A stretch of DNA of 64,000 nucleotides. It comes from Incurvaria masculella (Eukaryota > Arthropoda > Insecta > Lepidoptera > Incurvariidae). This document shows positions 1 through 9,632 of the stretch, piece by piece. The stretch is from the NCBI GenBank assembly GCA_946894095.1, contig OX335655.1, forward strand, positions 5,642,001-5,706,000, in the 5' to 3' direction. Position 1 is the first letter of the stretch. Each line of letters starts with the position of its first letter. The position numbers and the translations under genes are program-made. A model generated the notes under the pieces. That model saw only the letters and a program-made list of their open reading frames with translations, did not search any database and was not told the DNA's origin.

Positions 1-362
1 GGCCCGGGTTCAATACCAACTTGCACCACTGTCTTTCTCTTTCAGAGTTCGATAAATGCATTTCGTCACGAATGCGAGCTGCTCCATGGTTCGGAATCCA
101 TGTAAAACTGTAGGCCCCCTTCCCCTACTAGGTGGTAGGGTTTAAGCCCGTCCGGGTTGGTACCATCGCATTGTATGAAAAGATGGTCGAAGCGGCAATG
201 AAAAATTGTCCGTGTTTTCCATCCAGTTCAATGTAGCCGTGCTCATAAAGGGAAGGTCCTGGCATGGCACCTAATTCCTTCGGGAATGTGCTGTATTGGG
301 CTAATATCATAACGGTAGTTGTGTGGTATTAGCCATCCATGTCAGGTCGCATAAAAAAAAAA
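1..362 (+). mobile_element. tRNA-headed SINE, 5' end cut by window edge
   Basis: The window opens inside the tRNA-like head, at a polymerase III box B-like GGGTTCAATACC. The shared SINE body follows (pyrimidine stretch, GAGTTCGATAAATGCATTTC, ATGGTTCGGAATCCATG, GGTCCTGGCATGGCACC), then the 3' part GGTAGTTGTGTGGTATTAGC and an A-run at 352-362. The same body recurs more than ten times in this window on both strands. It codes for nothing; retroposition of such elements relies on a partner LINE that is not seen here. Confidence 0.85.
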
Positions 363-572
363 GATATGCAATTTTTAAAATCATGCCACAATGTAAAAAC
401 CATTGACAGAATCAAACTGAATTCCACAGCCAAGAGTTATAATTTAAAATATATTTAATTACTACGCATATATTGTTTATGTAAGTAGCCAGTTCCGGAA
501 ACATTAATGCGCGCTGTATAATAACGTGAGACAATCCATTAAATTACTAACATTTTTTATAAATACCTTAAA

Positions 573-800
573 CGATCCGGACCGTACGAGATCCGACAGC
601 GCACGAATGAGTGGCGGTGCGTGCCCGGCGGACGTTTGTCCCGCACAATGTTAGTTAGTGCGGGTGTCCCGCGCGCCCGCGGCGGCCTGCGGGACACTCG
701 GTGCCCGCTCCGTAACTCGCGTCGACCGCTGTTAGCCGGTATTAGCCGGTTGTTCGCATTATATAATATAATGCGCTGTTCGAGTCGACAGCGAGACGAA
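573..800. other. CpG-rich block with nested inverted repeats
   Basis: This stretch is sharply richer in GC and CpG than its flanks. It holds a 9 bp inverted repeat GTGTCCCGC / GCGGGACAC (664-672 and 689-697) and a perfect 9 bp hairpin CGCATTATA / TATAATGCG with a 3-base loop (755-775). It could be a regulatory island or an old hairpin transposon. No conserved exon is recognised. Confidence 0.35.
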
Positions 801-3063
801 TAGCTTTTGGATTTTCCCAGGGTGTGTTGATATCACCAATTGTGGCGACCGGAACTTATTTGCGGTGCGGCAGCCACGTTTTAGTGATAATACACTGACG
901 GTAGCGAGTCCTGCCTTACTCTATGTGACTAGATATCCACATGTTACTAAACATGTAAACACAACTCCAAAAATATTGCGTTTTGGGAAAAAAATCAATC
1001 GCCACTTTCAGCTACCAACTGGCCAAAAGAAATCATCGGTCAGCCCTTGCACCATATCTCAATTTACACCGCATAACTGAACCGTGCCAACAGTGTGACA
1101 TTGAAGCAAAACCAGAAAAATGTTAAACTATTCGCGGCATAAGTATGTCCCATTTATTTGTTAAACAAATGAACGCAATCACAAACACGTGAAGATGGTT
1201 GGGTGATAAATATTTAAGATTTACGCGCCGGGCGTGCTCTGTATGCCTGTGTGTCTGCGCGCGTGAACTAAGTACAGTCCGCGGGCTACGAACTAATTGC
1301 TGCTCGCTCGTTATCAATGAAAATGATTAATTTCGCACTTTGCTAGTGACTGACTTTGAATAAAACTCGCCTCATTGGGATCATTATCAAAATTAATCGC
1401 ACAACGTGTAAATATTACATAAAATTGGCTTTAACTGTTCATGCAACAAACGAGGTATTTATTCAGCAATATTTTTCGCACTAAGAAAGTGTATCGCTTT
1501 TTGCAACCATTTTGCAGCTCGCGACGCATAAAATATGGACATAGAATGAAAAGATTGTTTTTTTAATTACCATAAGTGACAAAAAGCAATCAGTTGTTGG
1601 TTTAAGACATCTGTCAAGTGAGGCAGATACTATAGATAAAAGCAAACTAAAGATGGTGTTATTTATTTATTTATTATATTTTTTGAATTTTTAATTTTTT
1701 ATATTGTTTGCACATTGTACAAAAGTAGACACAAACGTATTTTGTTTAATTGACAACGCAAACATTGTCTGATTGCCCTTTATTTACTCTATTCTCTGTC
1801 TGCCTGATATTCCCTTGCAATTTCAACTTGCAACAATAGTTATAAAATCTTAGAAGAAATAAATATGAGCCAATGATCTATGAAACAGTCAAGATTTTTC
1901 TACAGCATCTCCGTCTGGTGTAAGTTCGGAACATAAGAGAAAATATCTGAAAATGTAATAAATGCTTTCTATCTAACGCAGTATTAAAATCTAAATACAT
2001 CATATTTCAAGCTCTATCTGCTTTGTTGAAATATTTATAACTACAACTACGCTGTAGTAACCATAATCACCCCGTCGTTATAGCCTGTGCATTTACTTAT
2101 TCGTACTAAGCAATAGCCCGTGAAGTATTGCAATTTTTACGTCGTTTCAAAACCTTCAATATCAAATTATTGCAGTTGAAAATAATAAAAGCACACCGTG
2201 TTCAGTTTAAAAAAAACTGAACTCAAACAAAGACACTTTACAAAAACGACATACACTCACTTATGATAAATGACACGATTAAAACGTGTACTTACTGAAG
2301 TCACTAACTGTGTTGCATGTGTGTAACTAAGTGTGTACAGCACTACGCGTGTCTTGTAATTAACGTACGATTAAGGCTCTGATGGATCCGACTACTTGAC
2401 CATTTCATGCTGCCTGCAGGCAATCATTTTATCATCGGCACAGAAGGCGCGCATTAAATGTGGCTCAGTAGATTTGGCTCTAATGGCAGCCTTAGGTTAT
2501 TCTCCGATCAATGAGCTAATTGATTCGTGTCATTTTGATGAACCGACTGCTATTTAGCTTCTTAAAAAATAGAACATTGTGTCTCACTATGACTGTAGTA
2601 AATGTGGTAACGACGAAAAGCAGATATAAAAGAGATATTTCAACTAGTGACTATGTATTTGATTTATATGTTTTTGAACAAATAACTTTGTGTTATTTCT
2701 GGCGTGCCGAAATTATCAATCAAAACGAGCATCTGTCTATTTGTTTGTCCGCTTGTAAGTTGAGAACACAGCTTGAAAACCGATTAACCGATTGTGATTT
2801 ATATGGTTAGTTTCATTCTTCCAATGGATTATATATTAATTGCCATCACGCGAAAATACCTAAGAGGTGAGCAATGGCGTTAAATATGAAAGAAGACGGA
2901 GAAAAAGCGATTGTTTTACGAACCACGTACTACTACTATTAATTACCGTAATGGCCGAATGCACGAAAGGACACGAAATCAAAATCCACGTCAACTTGAG
3001 ATTACACACGTCACTTTTAATGGACATTATCGAAGGGAGCTGACTCAATACCATGCGATTGAA

Positions 3064-3095
3064 TAAAAGTGACGTGTTCAAACATTGATTAACTA
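3064..3095 (-). repeat. Short motif shared with 20217-20247
   Basis: Read on the minus strand, these roughly 31 bases match 20217-20247 on the plus strand with about two mismatches (core AACACGTCACTTTTA). The flanks do not align by eye, so it is probably a small remnant of a dispersed repeat. Confidence 0.5.
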
Positions 3096-3948
3096 AGACA
3101 TCCCTTCCTAAAATAGTGGCTGAAATTTATCGTATTAATAAATAATAAACTAATTAAGAAAATATTTTATGCCATATTTTACTGTAGAATTAAATTTATT
3201 TAAAATCAAAAGAAATAATAGTATCATACAGAAGTAATCAGGTCAAACTTAAAAAATATATTCCACGAATAAACACACACGCAGCCTTTGTTGTGTGGCT
3301 GGTATACTTAAAAAAAAATGTGTTTTAAAAATAAAATCGCAATAATTTCTTACAGTTTCACTTTATTTATTTCTTCCTTACAAACTCGGATTCGTCAATT
3401 TTGTTTTCTTTACTTCTTTTCACTTCCGGTAAAGTTCCCAACTGAAACTGAAGCAATAGCTTTTAATGACCATTTTCCTATAAGCATAATACTGGTTGTT
3501 AATATACAGCCTTTCAAAAGCTATAAAGCCGTGAAGAATCAGGACAGTTGTATTTGGGCCTTAGACACAGTGAACTACCATTTACCTCCCAGTGACACAG
3601 TTTCCTTAAATGATCTTTGAGCTGTGAGCTAATTGCTCGTTCAATGAGGAGATATCCCAACTCTATACAATTTTCTGTCTATGCGGTCACTGGCCGACGA
3701 CGCTAAGAGCCATGAATCACGCGTGCTCGGGTGATGGATGGGTGTCGCGGTCGGCGCGCGTGCATAGTACATCAACTCTCAGGTGGTCAATACCTCTGGA
3801 CTATTTTCGAATGGAGTACCTACTCATTATAGTATCTCCTCGAGACAACGCCTGCCGGGGGTGTTATCGAATCATCTAAAATACATTATTTTACTGTTAC
3901 GCACTGGTCGATCGGAGTTCTTACGTGGGTAGGGTGTACTTACAGGTG

Positions 3949-4618
3949 AAAAAAAACAAATTTAACAAAAAAAATAACCGACTTCAAAGGAAAAGCACTA
4001 AAAAGTAAAAAATAATGTTCATTTTTGTAGTTACGATTTCTGTTATTTTTTGAGTCGGCGTCAGCCGGGCACGCGCTGCGCCAATCAAGAGAACCTAACC
4101 TAATCTAACCTAACCTAACCTAACCTAACCTAACCTTGGCTGACACCGACTCAAAAAATAACAGAAATCGTAACTACAAAAATGAACATTATTTTTTACT
4201 TTTTAGTGCTTTTCCTTTGAAGTCGGTTATTTTTTTTGTTAAATTTGTTTTTTTATTTGTTAATTTTCTGTGAATCTGAAGTAAACTTACTAATTTGTAC
4301 ACGTCCTTTCCAATAAAAAAAGAATCACCGAAATCGGTTGGCGTTATATTGAGTTATTCGTCCATTTGTCGCGCACATCTTAATACAAATTTAAGACTTT
4401 TATGATTTTCTCATGGATATCATTGTCAGAACTTAACCAAATTAAAATGGGACCACTTGGGAAGCACTAGCTATCATTTAAAAAAATAATCATCAAAATC
4501 GGTTCACCCAGGAAAAAGTTATAAGGTAACAAACATAAAAAAAAAAAACAAAAACAAAAAAAAAAAAAACATACAGACGAATTGATAACCTCCTCCTTTT
4601 TTTGAAGTCGGTTAAAAA
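3949..4618 (+). mobile_element. Foldback element with telomere-type core, copy A
   Basis: Two inverted arms of about 118 bp (3949-4066 and 4138-4254) are near-perfect complements. They enclose a 71 bp centre with GC-rich bases and a (CCTAA)n run. An outer segment to 4618 carries a poly-A/T block and ends in AAGTCGGTTAAAAAT, the reverse complement of the phrase AACCGACTTCAAA. Copies B (5033-5700) and C (31031-31690, inverted) share the whole layout, so it behaves as one mobile unit. No coding capacity. Confidence 0.8.
4094..4135. repeat. Interstitial telomere-type (CCTAA)n repeat
   Basis: Eight consecutive 5-base units, seven CCTAA and one TCTAA. This is the complement of the insect telomere unit TTAGG. 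It sits in the loop between the arms of foldback copy A, not at a chromosome end. Confidence 0.9.
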
Positions 4619-5032
4619 TACCAAACTTATTCTGGGAGATCACGACATTCATGGTCAAGATGAGGTAAATATTACACAGATGAGAGACCAATCCTCCGAT
4701 CCTACATATGTATATATGTCGGTCTGCCTGCGTCAAGTGGTCGCGTTAGCTAGATTTGCCATACTAAATATATTTTTCGTATGTAGGTACCTGCTAATTA
4801 ATATTCTGATTGTCTGGACATATTGATACCTATTAATTTTACAACAATATCCAGTAGGTTTTATAATTAAATTCATAAATATACCTGAAGTTATATTTGT
4901 AACCTAAATCGCCTATAACTACGAAATGCAAATAAAATATACTAATTATTAATTAAAAGTCCGTCGCCGATCAACGGGCTAAACAATCTGACAGGTATAG
5001 AAACTGTATTTTGCGTATAAAATATTGTCGCT
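4619..5032. other. AT-rich spacer between foldback copies A and B
   Basis: About 410 bp separating two same-orientation copies of the telomere-core foldback. No gene or internal repeat seen. Confidence 0.5.
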
Positions 5033-5700
5033 CTAAAAAAAACAAATTTAACAAAAAAAATAACCGACTTCATAGGAAAAGCACTGAAAAGTAAAAAATA
5101 ATTTTCATTTTTGTTGTTACGATTTCTGTTATTTTTTGAGTCGGCGTCAGCCGGGCACGCGCTGCGCCAATCAAGAGAACCTAACCTAACCTAACCTAAC
5201 CTAACCTGACCTAACCTTGGCTGACACCGACTCAAAAAATTACAGAAATCGTAACTACAAAAATGAAAATATTTTTTTACTTTTTAGTGCTTTTCCTTTG
5301 AAGTCGGTTATTATTTTTGTTAAATTTGTTTTTTTATTTGTTTATTTTTAGTGAATCTGAAGTAAATTTACTAATTTGTACCCGTCCTTTCCAATAAAAA
5401 AAGAATCACTGAAATCGGTTGGCGTTATATTGAGTTATTCGTCGATTTGTCGCGCACATCTTAATACAAATTTAAGACTTTTATGATTTTCTCATGGATA
5501 TCATTGTCAAAACTTAACCAAATTAAAATGGGACCACTTGGGAAGCACTAGCTATCATTTAAAAAAATCATCAAAATCGGTTCACCCAGGCAAAAGTTAT
5601 GAGGTAACAAACATAAAAAAAAAACATACAGACGAATTGATAGCCTCCTCCTTTTTTGAAGTCGTTTAAATAACCTCCTCCTTTTTTGAAGTCGGTTAAA
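5033..5700 (+). mobile_element. Foldback element with telomere-type core, copy B
   Basis: Same orientation and layout as copy A: arms 5033-5152 and 5219-5335, telomere-type centre, then the outer segment ending in the AACCGACTTC complement. Copy B has a shorter poly-A block and a short duplication of its terminus (CCTCCTCCTTTTTTGAAGTC occurs twice near 5645-5695). Confidence 0.8.
5180..5217. repeat. Interstitial telomere-type (CCTAA)n repeat
   Basis: About seven CCTAA units, one mutated to CCTGA, in the loop of foldback copy B at the same position as in copies A and C. Confidence 0.9.
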
Positions 5701-6605
5701 AAATGCACTGCTGTAAACGCGTATTCGTTTGATCTTTTCTAGCCCCTATTTATTTATTTTTTAATAAGTTTTACTTGAATACATCTATTTATTTCATTAA
5801 GAAGTGATGTTATACCCAAACCACCTCCCCCAAAAGATTTTCTTACTTAATATATTTTATTTTAGCCTAAAATATATCAGTCAAAATCCAACATATATAA
5901 TCCTGGTTGTTGTTATGTCACTAGTTTAATTTTAAATTTATTGCCGCATGATAGAAAGATGTATCTACCTGCATCTCTGTACCGAAGGGACCAGTTAATG
6001 ATTATTATTAGTCACAGTTATTAGTCTTAAGACTGCAATTCTCTGTAGTTATTCATTAGTACTCAACGCTCAGATTTACCATTAATCCATTCCTAATCGC
6101 TCACTATATTGGCTACATTACCGCCTCGACACCAGAGAATATCCACAAATGAAAGCTCCATCGCCAGCTCTCCCGCCATTTATTTCCCTCTAGACCGCAT
6201 CATCATTGTGTTAACTGCTCGATACTCTTGCGCATCGAGTAATGACACGGCTTGCTGGATTTATGCGTCTCCTTAATTATTATGAGTTAGTATCCTGCTA
6301 GATGTCGTTGCGAGACTTGGAACGCTCGCGACTGGTTCGTCTGTGGGAACTGCACCATGCACCCTCGTGTGCACTCGCAAGTTTCGAAGTTAATTGATCA
6401 AGTTCTTCTAATAAACATACTGACGGAAATAAACATACCACTCCTGGAATCAGTTATTATCTAAACTGACCACAAAACTCACCCCAAATCAATCATTAGT
6501 AACTATCTATCTAATATTCCAAAACAAATTACATACAAGCGAAAACGATCAAGCAACTGGTTTTCTTACGCATTTTTAAATGTTACATAAAAAACAATAT
6601 TTTCA
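5701..6605. other. Gene-free tract
   Basis: AT-rich sequence with a moderately GC-richer centre (about 6100-6400). No reading frame, RNA gene or repeat shared inside the window was found. Confidence 0.5.
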
Positions 6606-6705
6606 TGATATTAACCCGACACACCATATTGGAACTAGGTGCCATGCCAGGGCCTTCATTATGCTGCACGGTTACATTGAACTGGATCTTTAAGACTTCG
6701 CCGTC
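6606..6705 (-). mobile_element. SINE 3'-body fragment
   Basis: Read on the minus strand this contains the SINE segment CCTGGCATGGCACCTAGTTC followed by the tail GTGTCGGGTTAATATC. Head and poly-A tail are missing. It is diverged, with a short internal loss. Confidence 0.7.
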
Positions 6706-6721
6706 ACATGTAAATACGTTT

Positions 6722-6775
6722 TTTTTACATCTTTCTTAATTTAATTAATGTTTCCTTGCTTCACGGTAGATGCAA
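6722..6775 (+). repeat. Repeat fragment shared with 7238-7295
   Basis: The phrase CCTTGCTTCACGG, preceded by a T-run and CTTTCTT..AATTTA, occurs here and again about 520 bp downstream. The two sites look like related 3' ends of one dispersed element. Confidence 0.5.
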
Positions 6776-7155
6776 ACTTATTTTTTTTAACGCCGGCTGT
6801 TCTAAATCACACTTTCTATGGGTTGCGTGTTTTGTAGACCATTAGGAATTTCGCATACTTATTTTATGTTTGCATCGAATCCACTTACCTCTTTTTTCAT
6901 CTGAAGAAATTGTTTTGCCTGTTTCACTTCAGGGTTTTAAACAATGCATAGTTATACTCTTTAGAACCTGGTGGCATGTTAAGTACCAAACAATCGTTTC
7001 CATCTAAAATCGAATGCTAAAGTATAATCCATAGAATATACATATATCAACCTAAGGCCTTTCTTATATTTCGGATATTAACTGCAACGACTGAACTTGA
7101 AACGGTGTTAGTGACGGGAGAAGGGGCTGAGGAGAATTTCCAATTTTGGAAATAG

Positions 7156-7222
7156 AGCTGGTGGCGGAATGAATAGGAGCAGTGCCAGCGAAATATATGC
7201 TTCCTGGTTCAAATCCATCCTT
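7156..7222 (+). repeat. tRNA-like SINE head fragment
   Basis: Contains a good polymerase III box B, GGTTCAAATCC (7206-7216), preceded by GGTGGCGGAATGAATAGG, a weak box A candidate. It is followed within 25 bp by the repeat tail at 7238-7295. It has no foldable acceptor stem, so it is a tRNA-derived retroelement head and not a tRNA gene. Confidence 0.4.
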
Positions 7223-7237
7223 CAATTCATAAGTATT

Positions 7238-7295
7238 TTTTTGTATAGCTTTCTTTCTTTAATTTATGTATCCTTGCTTCACGGCCGAATCTACA
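7238..7295 (+). repeat. Second copy of the 6722-6775 repeat fragment
   Basis: Shares a T-run, CTTTCTT and CCTTGCTTCACGG with 6722-6775. Here it lies just after a tRNA-like box B, suggesting a small SINE family with its own 3' end, distinct from the main SINE. Confidence 0.45.
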
Positions 7296-7885
7296 TAGAC
7301 ATCACATTCGTTGAAAAAAGCGACGCACTTGATAAGTACAAAAAGTATATTAAACCATTATCGGGTACCTTTCTGCATGTACATTGGCTTGCTAGACAGC
7401 CAGTTAGCAAAGTCATCCATATTTACTTGGCAGCGGCGTGAGGCGGCCACCGCGGCGGGTGTGTGGGACACAATCCGTGTCCATCGACTTTATTTATTCT
7501 ATGTAAATCCGGGCGCCCGTCTCGCTCGTCCGGCCCACACAGCTTACTATCCTCTCCTCCTGTACTCCCCGTCTGCGATGATAATTCCCTCGGCCGCCTG
7601 GCGGTTTGTCGCCGACTCCTGTTGAGGGAGGCGCTTTACGTGTTAGGTGATGATGCTTTAATACGGTCGTTACCCTATCAATTCTCCATACTACGGACAA
7701 TTAGGGTTTATGCTCTATTTTTTTTAAATGAAGTGTTAATTTTCCATCAAAAGTGTAACAAATTTAATGAAAGATATTTTAACTTTGTTTTTTTTCTGTT
7801 TTTCTATCAAAGCGTTTGAAACTTTGTAAATGTTGGAAAAATTATTCCAGACACAAAACCATACATTTTATTTTTAGAAAAAGCA
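7296..7885. other. Gene-free tract with a GC-rich centre
   Basis: Overlapping short open frames on both strands between 7430 and 7700 coincide with a GC-rich patch. None has a recognisable domain or plausible splice signals. The flanks are T-rich. Confidence 0.45.
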
Positions 7886-8262
7886 GGTGACTAGCTCCTA
7901 GGTCAGGGGCACGAGGGACTTGCTTCTCATGCCAAAGGTTATCGGTTCAATCCACGCCCCATTCATGAACCTCTTTCTTTCTCTCTCTGAGTTGAATAAG
8001 TACATATAGACACGAATGCGAGCTGTTCCATGGTCCGTAATCCATGTGAAACTATGTTGTTCCCTTGCCCTGCTCGGCGGTAGAGGTAGCCCGGCTGGGT
8101 GCCATCACATTGAAGGAAAAATGGTCAAAGCGGCAATGAAAATCTTTGTTCGTTCGTGTTTTCCATCCCGTTCAATGTCGACGTGCCGGACATGTCCTGG
8201 CATGGTACCTGATTCCTCCGGAAACGCGATATGTTAAACTGATATGATGGCGGTGGATGTGG
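7886..8262 (+). mobile_element. tRNA-headed SINE, near full length
   Basis: The head carries a box A-like TAGCTCCTAGGTCAGGGG and a box B GGTTCAATCC (7944-7953). The shared body follows: CTCTCTGAGTTGAATAAG, CGAATGCGAGCTG, CCATGGTCCGTAATCCATG, CGGCAATGAAAAT, TCCTGGCATGGTACC. The 3' part is diverged and lacks a long A-tail. About 377 bp. One of the most complete plus-strand copies here. Confidence 0.85.
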
Positions 8263-8352
8263 TAAAAATTAAAAATCTTTGAAAGTTGTATTGAGAACGC
8301 AGCCGAAGTGGTACGTATAGAATTTCAATGAAGAGGGAACAACAAACTTCTG

Positions 8353-8472
8353 ACAGCCGTATTCAGAGTGGGCGAACTATCTTTAATACGCCGGGCTAAA
8401 CCGGTTTTTGTATGGTTAGTCCGGTGCTTATCTCGTACTAAGTTTTGACAGGTTCTCTTTGAATACGGCTGT
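8353..8472. mobile_element. Small hairpin element with ACAGCCGTATTCA ends
   Basis: A perfect 13 bp terminal inverted repeat, ACAGCCGTATTCA (8353-8365) and its complement (8460-8472), bounds a 120 bp unit with a partly self-complementary centre (CGGGCTAAACCGG). Shape and size fit a miniature inverted-repeat element (MITE). Single copy in this window. Confidence 0.5.
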
Positions 8473-9419
8473 TGGACGTTTGAGATGACTCAGATGTCGA
8501 TTTGTGTGACGAAATTTTACCCAACCTCAATAGCGTATTGTGCAGCATAAATAAAACGATTGGATACAAATCCCGCTATAAGATGGGTCCTATCAAAGGC
8601 GTCCGTGTCGATCGTACACTAGGAACAGTCGCTCGGCTTTCCCTAAAGCTGGCAGGCAATAAGTCAGCGGCTGCAGCGCCGGAGCCGACGCCGCTCGCGT
8701 TAAGTCGTTCTGCGTGATTTACTTCCAGCGGCCGTCCGGCCGGTACGGACGGCAGAGCGAACTGGTTTACAGTGCGAGTCCGCGAGCAGCTTTGATGCGC
8801 TCCAATCACTGCGGCACGCCTGCGACACGCGTGAATGTGTGCCGTAAGTAGGACCACGCAGAAACAATCCGCCTGCAACAAGTTACATGGTTAGGCCGTC
8901 GCCATATATACCTGGCGATCTTTAAAACAGTAAGGTGAAAACTAGTTTCTATTTTTAAATTATTATTCATTTAATGGCCTATCATTAAAATTAATATTTT
9001 TTAAAGTCTGTTGACAGTCCAGACTATTTAGATATGTAAACTCAATTAAGATCTTTCGGAAACTGCCCTCTTTTTCAAAATAAGCAATGCTTCTATAACC
9101 ATCCTTACTGAGCTTCGTCCTAAATAAACTGCCGGAGAAAGAAAGAAAATTCTTTAATTTGTCTCTTTTTTGCATTAAACTTTGCTTGAAGAAGTGCCTT
9201 CCAGCCTTTTTTCGTGACGCCCCCACACGATGAACCAGATGAATCCTTCCCAGAAGATTTGGAAAATCGTAACGGAGGGTATGTCCAAGGTCGTATCGGA
9301 CACAATCTTCGATCGAACCGAAAGGAGGTTCCTCAATGTAACGAGAAAATAAACCAATTTTCTTCCTTTACTAAGCTTATATTACGAGTTACACGTCACT
9401 TAACGATATATCGCTGAGC
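8473..9419. other. Gene-free tract
   Basis: Holds a GC-rich patch (8640-8830) with open frames on both strands, then AT-rich sequence. Overlapping minus frames near 9120-9360 were examined; none reads as a known protein and the frames are mutually exclusive. Confidence 0.45.
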
Positions 9420-9632
9420 TCATCGATTTCGGTCGCTTACGCCATTCAATAGAGCATTTGAGGCATAAATTAAATCACCCGTCCATGGATTTGTATGTAT
9501 GTGCAGACATGTGAAGCAATATAAATGTGTTGAAAATATGTATTTACACGCATGTAAAAATCCATGGACGTGAGATTTTGTGTATGCCTCAAATGCTCGA
9601 GCGAAACCGATGATCTAAGCGATTGATCGATA
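9420..9632. mobile_element. Foldback (hairpin) element
   Basis: Arms of about 40 bp (9453-9492 and 9558-9597) pair through GAGCATTTGAGGCATA and CCATGGATTT. The similarity extends outward weakly (GATTTCGGTCGC versus GATGATCTAAGCG complements). The loop is AT-rich. It could be transcribed as a long hairpin but no known miRNA is recognised. Confidence 0.5.

Larger units (their letters stand above)
363..3948. other. Gene-free AT-rich tract
   Basis: About 3.6 kb with no recognisable gene. Open frames are under 105 codons and look like chance. It contains a CpG-rich block (573-800), a short motif repeated elsewhere (3064-3095) and a GC-richer stretch near 3690-3790. The rest is AT-rich with A/T runs. 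Confidence 0.6.

Noticed and set aside
4094..4135. True telomere or a chromosome end
   Set aside because: Only about 40 bp of CCTAA units sit inside a dispersed foldback, with ordinary DNA on both sides.
7463..7819. 118-codon plus frame overlapping two other open frames
   Set aside because: Three frames open in one GC-rich patch reflect composition; none resembles a known protein.
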